Assembly: GCF_018139145.2 (NCBI RefSeq)
Contig: NC_059500.1
Span: forward strand, 39,165,437 to 39,229,436
DNA from: Gymnogyps californianus
Taxonomy: Eukaryota > Chordata > Aves > Accipitriformes > Cathartidae
Length of the DNA stretch: 64,000 nt
Reading direction: 5' to 3'
Position 1 is the stretch's first letter. Each line of letters begins with the position of its first letter. Below the pieces are notes generated by a model. That model was not told where the DNA came from. It worked only from the letters and a program-made list of their open reading frames with translations, and ran no database searches. The translations under genes were made by a program, and so were the position numbers. Of this stretch, positions 27,301-38,429 are shown in pieces.

Positions 27301-30300
27301 ACCAAAGCACAAAAGAGAAGTTTTAAGAAAACAGCTTTCTCAGAGGTACTTAAATTACATTCCCAATTAGACCACAGTATGAATTTGTTTTCTTTGCCAT
27401 TGAATTATAAACCAGAACAACTAGAAACTGTGCTGGAACTTCCATCACAGCCTGAATCACGGAGAGGCCAGTGCTGCCGATGGTTGTGAGCATTTATCTC
27501 AAACAATATAAACAGACATCTGGTATTTGTTTTTAAAGTAATTGGCATTGAATGATTTTCAGGGTGATACAGGAGATCATGTTTACATGAGCGTTTACTT
27601 GATGGAAACAACTTAATATCAAAGCATAGGGGAAGAAAATCCCTTTAGTATAAACAGTTCTGTTGAAGTAAAACACATATTCATTCTGAGTTGAGCTAGT
27701 ATTTGTTTAGCATCTGAGCTATACCCACTGCTTTGCCATTGTCTTTAATGGGTGCAGCGACTAGGGATTGCAGGGTTAGAGATTGCGAATGTTGATATCA
27801 AATATACAACCAATGTTCAGCCATTGGAACATGCTACAATAGACCGGTGCAAATTCTAACGTAATTATGTTGTGTGTGTGCATTTTCAGAAAACAACGCT
27901 TTAGCACAGCAGGCCTGCTCATGCTCGTTTGTGCGAGTTGATGTGTGCAATCTCAATTCAGTCATACTGTGTGTAGACACACAGACACAAGGTCAGGTTC
28001 TGACCGCTCGATTCCATCCTCTCAGCTCAAGCAAACTCAAAGAACAATTGAGACAATCTGTCCTCAAGTATCATGCTTATACAACATACCTGCATTCAAT
28101 TACTTGTTTCATTTTAGAGGACAATCTTCACTTGGTCTTTGAAAAAGGAAATTCAGCTTTTTGGGTGCCAACTAAACAAAGGTTAGGATGCCAAGCAAAC
28201 AACTCTGAAGCCCTCCAGTCATCTTGTTTAGATGTACTTTCCTCCTCTTTCAGAATTAGCTGGCAGAATCACACACAAGATACAGACTCATTTAGCATCA
28301 CAAGGACCCTCCTATGATCCACACGTGATCTACAGGAAAAGAGGCATACTTCTCATATGCTCTGAATCACTGCCTACCTCTCTGATCTGCACATCTAGAC
28401 GTCCAGTTTAGACAGCAGAAATTGAATTTCCTGAGTTACCTTAAGCCAGCTACCTACTTTTCAGGTGCCTTAATCAGGAAAGTAGATTCTGGCACGAAGT
28501 CTACTTAGACGGTCATTACTCTTTTTCTATAGGATGCACTGAGTCAAGATGTACTGAATCATCGAATGGGCAAACGCAAGGAGAGAGAGTTTTCATAAGA
28601 ATATTACCTCATTTGTTGCATAAGCTGGAAGGTATGCAGTGAATAAAATATGCAGGGCACTGCAGGAACAGAAAAATACGTAGCAGCAAAGGCAGTCAAA
28701 TGCTTCCCTGGAAGAACAGAACCCTCTCCTTCTGCTGTTAAGATTCCTAAGCAAGTAAATTAAACCATCTTTTTCATATGTAGTAACTGTATTATCATCT
28801 TTGAAGTATCCGGTGATACTTTGATTATGCCATTCCCAATTTCCCTTCCCTGCTATTAATGCTGCTTTCACTCACTGTGCTGAAGCCATGGCACTGGCAT
28901 CAGTCTGCCTTTCAGTGCTTGAAGTCATGACCTGCTAAAGCAGAGCAAATACATCCTTTCAAACTGCCTTAATGTGTTCATGAAATGTTTGTATGCACAC
29001 CTTGACTTTCTCAAACATATTCATTATCTGAAATTATTCATTCTCCCTCCCCTAGACCAAATATGAAATCTGTGTACCACATGGCTGCTCCCAAATGTAG
29101 TTATATGCATAGCTCCAGTTTGCAAAACATGCTTAAGATCGCAACTACACTGCAAATCAGACCCAGGACACACACAGTGTCTTTAACTAGGTCTGGTGAC
29201 AGTTTTGTAAACAGGTTGCTGACAGAGCTGCATTTGTTAGCATAGGCAGAGTCAGATTTGTTACTATTTCACTGGCAACCTATTTTTTTTTTCCAGTCAA
29301 AGAATTTCCATTGAAGGCAATGGGAACTATTGCTACCCCCTGTTAGCTCAGGGACCCACAGCCAGACCCATAGGAACCCCACTGAGTAAAAGAACAAGGA
29401 AACTGCAGTAAGGAACAGTAAAAACCTAGTGAGCCACTTCCAGCTGAAAGCGATGACAAAAAAGACACCCTTCTCCTCCTGGCTGATTTATACTGAGGTC
29501 AGGTGATACCTACCATGAAGCTATTTCCTTATGCTGGGAGGCTGTTACAGTTTTCCTGTAGCCTGTGCCTTCCTGCAACCATGCAGGAACCTGCACGCGG
29601 AAGCTGTATGAACTTCGCTCTACCATAATCCTAAACACGGCATCCCCCAAAGCCTCCTTCGTTTTGAAAGCCAAACAAAATGATAATCACAGATTTCCAA
29701 GAAGACAAAACCAATCTCTTTGTTTTTAATATTTGAAGGATATAGCTTCAAATACAGGTCAAATTCTTCCTTTTTGAATGTGTTCAGATTCTTTTTTTAA
29801 AATCATACAGACATCTTCTTCATGACAAAAATATTTTATACACAGATCCTTAGGGCGCTAAATTGCAGTATTTTTGGCTTAGGCAATATTCCCTAGTAAA
29901 ATACATTAAATTTGCACAGGAAGCTATGGAGTGACATAAATCTTACTTCAAGACATCTTCCTGTAGCTCAGTTCAATTGCAGATAACAAATTTATTTCCA
30001 CAAATATATCACCAGCACTTGGCATACATGTGAATAAAACATGCACTTCTGTGGAGGTTTTGATTTATGCATATCATCACCTTATAGATGAGAAACATAA
30101 TTTCCTGATTACTTCAGGAAAATGATGACAGCTTTGTACTTGGGAATCAGCCCTGCAGTTCAGCCTTCTGCCTGTACAGTTCCACTGCTCTGACATTTTT
30201 CTAAAAGAAGTAAAATGAGAAATCTTACCTAACTCAATCAGATTTTGCCCTTCTCAGTATCTACTGATTCAGACCATGACTGACAAACTAGTGGTGCTCA

Positions 30301-30429
30301 GGTGAAGCCTCTCTCTAGTGCCCCGATATCAGCTGAAGTTGACAAGGCTATTTAGCCCTTTCTGGCCCTTAGATTGAGAAGTTACCATTCCCTCCTTCTG
30401 GCCTAAAAAGAAGTCAGTTTTACCTATGC
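21353..30429. other. Intergenic DNA, no gene recognised
   Basis: No exon with flanking splice sites and a recognisable product was found. The 147-codon frame at 27874-28317 plus shows no domain or conserved motif and is treated as chance. The AT-rich tract at 26.8-26.95 kb is listed separately. Confidence 0.6.
26800..26945. repeat. AT-rich tract with (TA)n runs and palindromes
   Basis: Almost pure A+T with several overlapping palindromes around TATACATGTATATGTATA and runs of TATATATATA. It can extrude cruciforms and is a typical unstable, polymorphic tract. Confidence 0.8.
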
Positions 30430-30715
30430 AACTTCTAACAAATATTTGTCTCTCCTGTTCTTGATGATGTCCAATATTGGCACTACACAACCTATTACAC
30501 AACATTTACCCTTACAGAGTTTCCCTGTTATCTAACTCTAATTATCTTTGGTGTGGTTTAAGCCACTTAACTCTTCTTTTTTTGCTGTAGACACGAAGGG
30601 ATTATTCCCTTTCTCTATGCAGCAGCCTTTTTACATATTTGATGACCGTATTCTTTACTCCACCAAATCTCCTCTTCTTTAGCTAAGCAGCAGTTTGCCT
30701 CTCTAAGCAGAAGAA
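30430..30715 (-). mobile_element. Ancient CR1-type LINE fragment, antisense
   Basis: Landmarks of the reverse complement of an old CR1 3' region appear in order: TTTGTCTCTCCTGTTCTTGA, a degraded first-block stretch with CTACACAACCT, TGTTATCTAACTCTAATTAT, GTTTAAGCCACTTAACTC, CAGCAGCCTTTTTACATATT, and CTCCTCTTCTTTAGCTAAGC. Many substitutions suggest an insertion predating modern birds. No coding potential remains. Confidence 0.65.
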
Positions 30716-32706
30716 TGCTAATCAGTAAAGAAAATCAATACTGATGCCACCAATAAAAGGCCTTAATTTATGCCCTATTTATTAACGTCAATAAGAAGGG
30801 TGCAGATATTCCCTGTCTTAAGTTGACTTCCTTCAGCTGTACATAATTCAAATGTACCAATAACTAACAGTTTATGGCTTCTTCTTTTATTTTCTGAGAC
30901 TTTTTTTTAAAAGCTGCTCCAACTGACTATCCTAAATTTCAGTTTGTATCTTAAATATCATTGGGTATAATGAAGTGGTAACAGCATAGATTCAGGGTGA
31001 GAAAAACAGTTAGGGAACACATTTATCTTACTTAGGTTAGCTGCCTGTAAAGACCAAGGCTTTTACTACTTTATCATGTATGTTAAATACTGAGCTCCTT
31101 GTTCCAGGTAGTTAAGTCAGATTTCCCAATTAGGTTTTTATATGGCTTCCACTTACAATAAGCGCATAATGGTTAACACAGAGACAGAGCAAAGCCTACA
31201 AAAGCTTCCCATGACCTAAAGTAGAAGCTGCTCCAGATCAAATTTAAGCTTATTTTCCAATGGGCAGTCATCCAGACCACAAAAACTACCACCATTCACA
31301 GACTGCTGCTGTGCAGCTTCAGTGTCCAAGGTTTTAAAATTTCATAACATTTACCCTTCGCATAAAACAATTTATACAGTATACTCAATGTAAAACCCTA
31401 TACTAATACAGCATTACATCTGAGATTTCAAAGCTTACAAAAATCAAAGATTAGGGTTAAGGTTTCCAGAGCAACATGAAGCCCTGGCTTCTTTTGGTTA
31501 TGTGTTATGATAAGGTACTCCTTCACATGATCCCATAGCACTGAGAAATCTGACAAACTATTTGGCAAATGAGAAATGACATTGCTTATCTTATAAGCAC
31601 TCCTCCAATCTGCGAAGAACAGTTTTCCTTTGGATATTTTATTACAGCCAGCATTTCAGGACTAAGATGATAACTTGTCAGTATGTAGAAATTCCTTACT
31701 CCATACATACTGTATTGCATATTCTCAACAACTGACAAGGTGAGTCCCTCCTTTCTGAAATACTGGTAGTATATTAAGTATTGGAATAAAAATGAGATCC
31801 AGCAGCTTTTTTTTGCCCCCCAAGTACACCTTGGAAAGTATTTATTATGTTCTCAGAGATGTATAGATTTATCTATGTTTTGCATCCAAAATGCTAAATA
31901 GAACCCTGAGGTCATGTTCCTCTTAGGAGGAAGAATTAATGTGTTCTGCTATAGAAGTTGTCGAATGGGGTGCAGCCTGTGTATATTCACAAATGGGTAA
32001 AACCCAGCACGATTATCTATCATTCTATTTGATAATGCATGCATTTGACACATGCATCAGAGAGAGGAGTTATGATTGAACCTGATCCCAGTCTTACACA
32101 TCTTTATCCTCAAAGCTTGGGACTGCAACCCTACATAGCACTAGTGAACTGTTGGGCAAAACTAATGTTTAAAAAGCCCAACATAAAAATTATTTGCCCT
32201 GAAAGCAATGAGTGCAAAGTAATAGTATACAAATTTGATGTTGTGGGAAGTGCTATGATCATAACCAGGCCATTCCAACGCCAGTGTTGAGGATAAAGTC
32301 AAATGTGGAAGACACATGTAAATAGATTTGTTTGGGCTGAAAAACAGCAGCCAGAACAGGCACCCAGCAGCTGTCATGCCAAAGCCAGAGGAACACTCAA
32401 TACTGGCACTAGTGTTTTCCTCAAGCGTAGACTGCTGTATAAACAGTCTCAAAGGGTAACGGAGTTAAATAGTCAGCTATGATCAGGAACACAGATCCTC
32501 TATACCTTCAATGGTGAAGGGATGCATGCTGTGCACACCCAGCGTACTTGGGTCATTTATTCCTTCAGTTACTGGTCATCTGCATAGATGAGATAATGGA
32601 GTGGCTTGAGAGAACGGTCTGACTTGAAACTGGGTGATTGACTGAACCTTCATAATTGTGACTGACTGCTACAGAGTCCTCCAGGTCGCAGTTTTGGATA
32701 GTAATT
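30716..32706. other. Intergenic DNA between two CR1 fragments
   Basis: AT-rich single-copy-looking sequence. I see no gene or clear repeat. Confidence 0.6.
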
Positions 32707-33240
32707 CTCCCCCTCTACTCCACTCTCATGAGACCCCACTGGAGTACTGCATCCAGATCTGGGGTCCCCAGTACAAGAAAAACATGGACCTGTTAGAGCA
32801 GGTCAAGAGGAGGGCCATGAAAATGGCCAGAGGGCTGGACTGAGACAGTTGGGGTCGTTCAGCCTGAAGAAGAGAAGGCTCCAGGGGGACCTCATCGGGG
32901 CCTTTCAGTATATTAAGGGGGCTTATAAGAAAGACTGACAAAAGACTTTTTACCAGGGCCTGTAGTGACAGGACAAGGGATAATGGTTTTAAACTGAAAG
33001 AGGGTAGATTTAGATTGGATATGAGGAGGACATTTTTTTTATGATGAGGGTGGTGAGACACTGGAACAGGTTGCCCAGAGCAGTTGTGGGTGCCCCCTCC
33101 CTGGAAGTGTTCAAGGCCAGGTTGGATGGGGCTTTGAGCAACCTGATCTAGTGAAAGGTGTCCCTGCCCACGGCGGGGGGGTTGGAACTAGATGATCTTT
33201 GAAGATCCCTTCCAATTCAAACCATTCCATGATTCTATGG
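32707..33240 (+). mobile_element. CR1 LINE, 5'-truncated 3' end
   Basis: The segment encodes, with interruptions, the end of the CR1 reverse-transcriptase ORF: HETPLEYCIQIWGPQYKKNM, then LEQVKRRAMKMARGLD, a gap, LFTRACSDRTRDNGFKLKEG, and VVRHWNRLP. It ends in the typical 3' region (TTGGAACTAGATGATCTTT) and tail TTCCATGATTCTATGG. A short in-element deletion after AGGGCTGGA (about 32840) removes roughly 25 bases relative to the family. CR1 elements are the main LINEs of birds and usually 5'-truncated, as here. The copy is dead, with stop codons and frameshifts. Confidence 0.93.
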
Positions 33241-34240
33241 TCGTATGGTTCTTGAAATTCCCTCAGGCAGCTAACTGCTGTGTCTAGTCTAATTTGTGTA
33301 CTTCAAATGTGGTAAGTAAAATACTTGGTGAAATGTCCCCATGACACTCATAGGTTGTTCCTGCTGCAGAAACGATTAAAGTATCATATTGGAGCAAACT
33401 GATGTAGCGCAGCAAGAATTACAATTATGTAAGCATAGTATGACTGACAAACCTTTTGGCTATCAGCAGAAGCTGAATTCAAGCTGTAATACACTTAACA
33501 GTAATATTCAGTGTCAATAGCAGACTAATTCAACAGAAGTTTACAATCAATTTCCTCAAAAAGTTACCTCATTGTGATTTTAAGAGTATGCATGCCTGAG
33601 TTTAAAAAAAATGTGGCCACACAAAATTGCTCATACTAAATATTCATGTTTTAAATAACAGAAGAAAAAGAAATAATCAATTAGCAATCTGCACATGCAA
33701 TTGCATATTTTCTAAGTGCACATGCAATACAATAATGTACTTAAATTTTTCTGAGAACACAGTCCTCACAACATGAAACGTTTCATTTCTTAAGCTGAGC
33801 AAGAAATAAGTTTTCCCAGTATAAACCGTATTTGTTTTTTTTTCCCCTATCAGATACTCAAACGTACGCAATAAATGGAGACAACAGTGAGTCTGAATTA
33901 CTGAATGGCATTAGATTCTTCCTGAAATTCACTAGGAAACAGTGTTGTTTTCTTTTTTATTTTAAAAGACTATTCCCTCTCTTCTTTGCTTGCACGGAAA
34001 AGTGAGTAACACCAACATATTGTCCAGATCACAACAACTCTGACAGAAGTCTATAAAAATAAAAATGGGAGATGAAAGTGTAATGAGAGATGAAATTTGA
34101 CACCTAGCATCATGTAATCTGCTGTAGGTCTTGCACGGAATTGGTGATTCTTCACATCAACCAAGCTGAGAAACTCACTGCCATAGGATACTGAAGATAA
34201 TTAGAAGCTCCACAGCTTCAGAGAGACTGAGCAAAATCAC
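33241..34240. other. Intergenic DNA or distal 3' UTR of ERCC6L2
   Basis: No coding signal. It includes a minus-strand AATAAA at 33961-33956 that could end a long ERCC6L2 3' untranslated region. Confidence 0.5.
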
Positions 34241-34263
34241 GGGGGGGGGGGGGGGGGGGGGGG
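34241..34263 (+). repeat. Poly-G run (23 G)
   Basis: Twenty-three consecutive G, then CAGGGAA and seven more G. On the ERCC6L2 transcript strand it is a C-run about 490 bases past the stop codon. Such runs can form G-quadruplexes and are length-unstable; the true length may differ from the assembly. Confidence 0.9.
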
Positions 34264-34550
34264 CAGGGAAGGGGGGGAATCCAAAGGCTCTTCGACACAA
34301 AGACATCATCCCTGTCTCATGAAGTCCCTGAGTCTCTAGTAGCTCAGCAAATATGTGGAATATCATTGTCAAATCCTGTTAATATCGTTACATTCTGCCG
34401 AGACGACTGAGGGTGTCCAAATGTAAGTAAAGGGGAAAAAGTACTGCTACCGAGTCTAGGAATATAATCAGAATTCAAGAAAGCAAAGTGCACTCAGAAC
34501 ACTTTAAAAAGTTTAATTTAAAATTAATATATCATAGCTTACAATATATA

Positions 34551-34581
34551 GTACATATGCACTATTATGCACATATGTACA
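34551..34581 (-). promoter_or_regulatory. Inverted repeat and Pumilio-type motif in the probable 3' UTR
   Basis: GTACATATG at 34551-34559 and CATATGTAC at 34572-34580 form a perfect 9-base inverted repeat with a 12-base loop, about 180-200 bases past the ERCC6L2 stop. Read on the transcribed minus strand, TGTACATA (34581-34574) fits the Pumilio consensus UGUAHAUA. Both features are common by chance in AT-rich DNA, so function is speculative. Confidence 0.3.
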
Positions 34582-34754
34582 ATACATTACATATTAATTA
34601 CATATATATTCACATCTGTGAAAGGTAAATCTGTATCATCATAAATATGAATTCATCACTTTGCCTTTAATTTCATGGAGGTATCACATGTTTTGCTGCA
34701 TACTGCTGAAGCTGTGGATATTTTAATGTTCAACTAAAATAATTACAGTGCAAC

Positions 34755-35736
34755 TCACATAGAAAACTTCCATTTTACTACATTACAAGATGTAGCAGTG
34801 GACGGTTCATCTGAATCATCTGGACTGTATTTTTTCCATATAAAATTTTCATTTTTTTTCCAAAGAGAACTTTCACACACTTCTCTCTCTTGGGTCATTG
34901 GGGGATGAGGTGCTCTTTCACACAGCTTCTCTATGATTGCTATGTCTGTGAGCTTTCTGAGGCTCTCCTCATTCTGCTCATTCAGCATGTCCCAGAAATC
35001 TTTTGGTCTCTCCTTTGATTTTTCTACTTGCCCCGAAGGGAATCTCCTTGGTGATTCGGTAGGCCCATTTCCATCATTTCTGAAGAGGTCATTGAGAATA
35101 GAGGTATCTCCAAGTAAGTCCACAGAAGACATTTTCTTACAAGTCTGAGCTTTTCTCTCCCCATTTTCTGACTGAGATAGGGATCTTTTTCTTGGCAGCT
35201 GTGCTCCTTCTGAGTTCTGCTGTCCTTCACAACTTTTTACAGGCAGCACCTCAATTATTTCTGATTTACGGCTTAATGAGCCAGATGCCATAAAATCCTT
35301 GAATGCCTGACTGTTTCTCCTTTCAATATGATGAGTAGCAACAGTGGGTGATTGTTTATATTTTGCATCAACACACACATCTTGCAAGTAGGAGTCATTG
35401 TGAAGCTGCTCTACTTCTCCTCTACAGCTCTGCGTTTCTGCAGTTCCGCTCAGCAGCAGTCCTTTAGCTGATGAAGATCTAGACTTAGATCTTTCAAAAT
35501 TAACAACGGATTTTCTGTTTCTGGAGTGTGTTGTATCCAATTCTCTTTCCTCATAGTCATGTGAAGCTTGTACTGGTATTTCAACCGGGAAGAAAGACTC
35601 CACCTCTGGATGCTTGGAAATGTAGAATTCCTTCAACATCTTCTGCCTTCTTTCTGATGTAGCTTTTGCAATATGTTCTGCAAGTTCTTCCACTGATCCC
35701 ATATTGAAGTGGGATACCATTTCCTCAAATTGTCTC
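34755..35736 (-). CDS. ERCC6L2: ERCC6L2 terminal coding exon, to the stop codon
   Basis: The coding part is 982 bases and ends at a TGA at 34757-34755. It starts by completing the split arginine codon (IRR|RQFEEMVSHFNMGSVEELA). A SNF2-independent helical segment follows, with ATSERRQKMLKEFYISKHPE, then a variable Ser/Lys-rich stretch. A conserved end carries LLGDTSILNDLF, RPKDFWDMLNEQNEESLRKL, SLWKKNENFIWKKYSPDDSD and a short basic tail. An open frame runs upstream past the acceptor (aattacag at 35744-35737) to 35777, but that part is intronic. The 3' untranslated region follows to the left; its end is uncertain. Confidence 0.95.
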
Positions 35737-37611
35737 CTGTAATTATCAAGAAGGAAAAATGCATTATTTTGACACATTTAACTAGAAACAAAAGCAGCTT
35801 TCAAGCAATTCACCTACTTCACATATCCCAGAAAGTAATCACTAAAAGCAACTTCCTTATTAGGAGCATTGTTTGTTTTTATTAGCAAAGAGAAGAAAGA
35901 ATAATGACCTCAGAAGAACTGAAGTGACTTCTGAATCGCAAACTCCAGTGTGATTTCCTCAGCTGATGATCCAAAGACTTACTGACTTTCAGTGTAGGTA
36001 AGATATCATACCAAAGGACCACATTTCAGAAGGTGTTTAGCTACCAAAAGGATGCAGATGGACAGATGCTAATGTTTTTTCAGGGAGGAAAAAAAAAAAA
36101 AAATAGTTGCTCAAACTCCTTTTAAAAGACTTGCTAAACAAGAGCTGGATAAACACATTCACAGGAGACAGGGACTGTCCCCTCCATCTTATCCAGTGAG
36201 CTATGGAATATTTGCTTCTGCTAAGAGGCCAAGCTCTAACTAAAGGAGATCACCCTAATTGAGTTAGCCATAGTCTGGGGTCAGGTAACCTAACTGGAAG
36301 GCTGGAGAGGTGGGTTTATGCTCCTTTGTCAGAGACAGGATATGAAACATTGCCTTTCCTGTATGAGGGTTCCAATAGGCAGTCAGATTTAACCCTGTTT
36401 GGCCTCAAATACCTCTTGACTTGCCAGCTCCAATTATACCCGTTTGTGTGTGCTGACTACAGACAGCTTCCCACCCCACCTTACAACTACAACACAAACT
36501 GAGGCACCTAACCATCCTCATTCATTGCACAGTGTATCCAGATGTACTACGAAGTCTAACTGCGAGCCAGGTGCTAACAGATGACCTGCTTAACGTTTAG
36601 GAGCAAATGTGCTTAAGCTTTTTGCTAGATAGGGCTTTAGGATCTTGGAATAACATTCTTAGCCACTTCATTACCTTTGAAAATTTTACTTCAACAAATT
36701 ATTGATAACTATGATTATGATTTTGAATATTTTTAGGATGAAGGGTTCTCCTCTACTTGCCTCTTAAATATTTAGAATTTTCAGTATCTATAATAGTAAG
36801 CAAGTCTGGCACTTCAACAGTAACAGTTTGGATAGCTGAGGCCACCTGGCTAATATGACAGATTCTGAACACTTACAGGTATTACCTAGATACCAACTCT
36901 CATATAGTAATTTAATTGTCTCAAGGCCAAATTGAAAATACATACCAAATCCCAGTTCTATGGTTTGCTTAGTTAGCTACAGCTTTTCTATTCCCACATA
37001 CCATCTGGCTATTGTTATTGAACGTCTACCTATATACCAACGGAATTTATGTATTTATATTAATACTAGCAATAGTTTGGGGAAAAAGGGAAAACAAGGA
37101 GATAGAAAAATTATTATCCTTCCAAAAATGAGGGGGGAAACAAAACATTAAAAGAAATATTGAAAAATATTGAGCCCCATGTTAAAAAATAAACACAAAG
37201 TCCAATTTTTTTAATAGTCTTTCAATGAAAGTGATGAGATCTAGGCAAAATCAGTAGGCAGTCAGAAGCTCACACTATAAAGCTTCTTGTTTCTATACAG
37301 TTTAAACATTGGTTTGTAGTACTGCATGATGCACATACCATGAACACTCGCGGTGATGATGTCTGCACAGCTATGTAATATATGACACATTGAATCAACA
37401 TGTTAAAGTGATTTATGGGTTCAACTCATTTTATTAATCAATTATGGTACTCTTTGTATAGTGTGAGTGGAAGTTTCCCATTAGTTCTGCTCTTGCCATA
37501 AAAAATAATCAGTATTCCCTGAGTATGGTTGAAACAAAGACAAGCAACTGCCCAGACGGAAGTTCATTTCAACCTTAGAGTTTTACTTCCATCTCACCAA
37601 AACAGTCTCAC
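35737..37611 (-). other. ERCC6L2 intron (last)
   Basis: Bounded by CAG|gtgaga and aattacag|G. It carries an A-run at about 36091-36104 and nothing else that I recognise. Confidence 0.9.
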
Positions 37612-37796
37612 CTGCGGATTCCTTTGGGTGTCTTTCCAACTAAGAAGGTGGTTGAACCTACTCTGTGTACTCTTTTGTTCTTCTGGGTCACAGGATGCCT
37701 AACATACAGGTGATGTTGATTACTGTTCACCAGCATTTCTTGCCCTCCCTTAACGTTCTTCTCTGCTGTGTCGTCTTCTGGGTTTTCATCATTTTT
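37612..37796 (-). CDS. ERCC6L2: ERCC6L2 exon: C-terminal module, penultimate exon
   Basis: A 185-base exon in phase 0, beginning [20 protein letters not shown] and ending with a basic-to-hydrophobic stretch, [20 protein letters not shown], before a split arginine codon. The T-T-F-x-x-G-x-T-P-K-G-I-R-R run is the conserved part; the first half is variable. The acceptor is ttttactag and the donor CAG|gtgaga. The exon sits between the 15.3-kb intron and a 1.9-kb intron, and its phase matches both neighbours. Confidence 0.93.
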
Positions 37797-38403
37797 CTAG
37801 TAAAATGAGACATGGAAATCATCAAAACAGCTGTGTCTCTGACATAACGATGAGTTCTATTGCGCCCACTTCTGTCACTCTTAGCTAGCACTCAATGGTT
37901 TGAATGCTAAGACTGGGATTGAGAGCTGCAGTGTAGACTCCCTACTCAGTCACAAACTTCCAGGGACACTGAAGGCAAGTCTTGGTACTGTAAGAGTAAA
38001 ATGGGATATTTTTCCAAACAGGTTAATTGTGAGGCTAAATAAAAGATCTCTAAGTTCTCTAATGCAAAAACAGGGGTTATTCAAATACTTAATCCTGTGC
38101 CATAGGACTCAAATCTCAGTTACAACCTCCAAATATTACTATAAAATAGAAAATGCCTGTGTCAATAGCTTACAGTCTTAATAGACACATAATAGCTTCC
38201 TGGATTAATTTATCAGGATTAATGGATTATTTGGATTCACTGCTTCCTGCTTGTTTATATATGTAACACAATTTTCACACAGTATATATTCAGAACTCTT
38301 AGTTACTTTAGCAATTTAACATTCAAAACCATAAATAGTCACACCACTATTCAAAGATACCAAAGTTAAGGTAAAAACATTTTTGTCAGTATCACAATCT
38401 CTA

Positions 38404-38429
38404 ACACACGCACACACACACACACACAC
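38404..38429 (+). repeat. (CA)n microsatellite
   Basis: ACACACGC followed by an uninterrupted CA run, within the large ERCC6L2 intron. Probably polymorphic. Confidence 0.9.

Larger units (their letters stand above)
33956..34671 (-). promoter_or_regulatory. Candidate polyadenylation hexamers for ERCC6L2
   Basis: On the minus strand, ATTAAA occurs at 34671-34666 and 34517-34512, and the canonical AATAAA at 33961-33956, which is 794 bases past the stop codon. Any of these could end the ERCC6L2 3' untranslated region. Sequence alone does not decide, and such hexamers arise often by chance in DNA this AT-rich. If the distal one is used, the poly-G run at 34241 would lie inside the transcript as a C-run. 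Confidence 0.3.

Noticed and set aside
27874..28317. 147-codon plus-strand frame
   Set aside because: No domain, no conserved motif and no supporting splice or promoter context. Cys/Ser/Leu-rich composition as expected of a random frame.
29295..29345. TTCCATTGAAGGCAATGGGA palindrome resembling a sauropsid repeat
   Set aside because: Too short to separate from a chance palindrome.
32658..33061. Open frames of 61 and 111 codons on both strands
   Set aside because: They are fragments within, and antisense to, the dead CR1 element.
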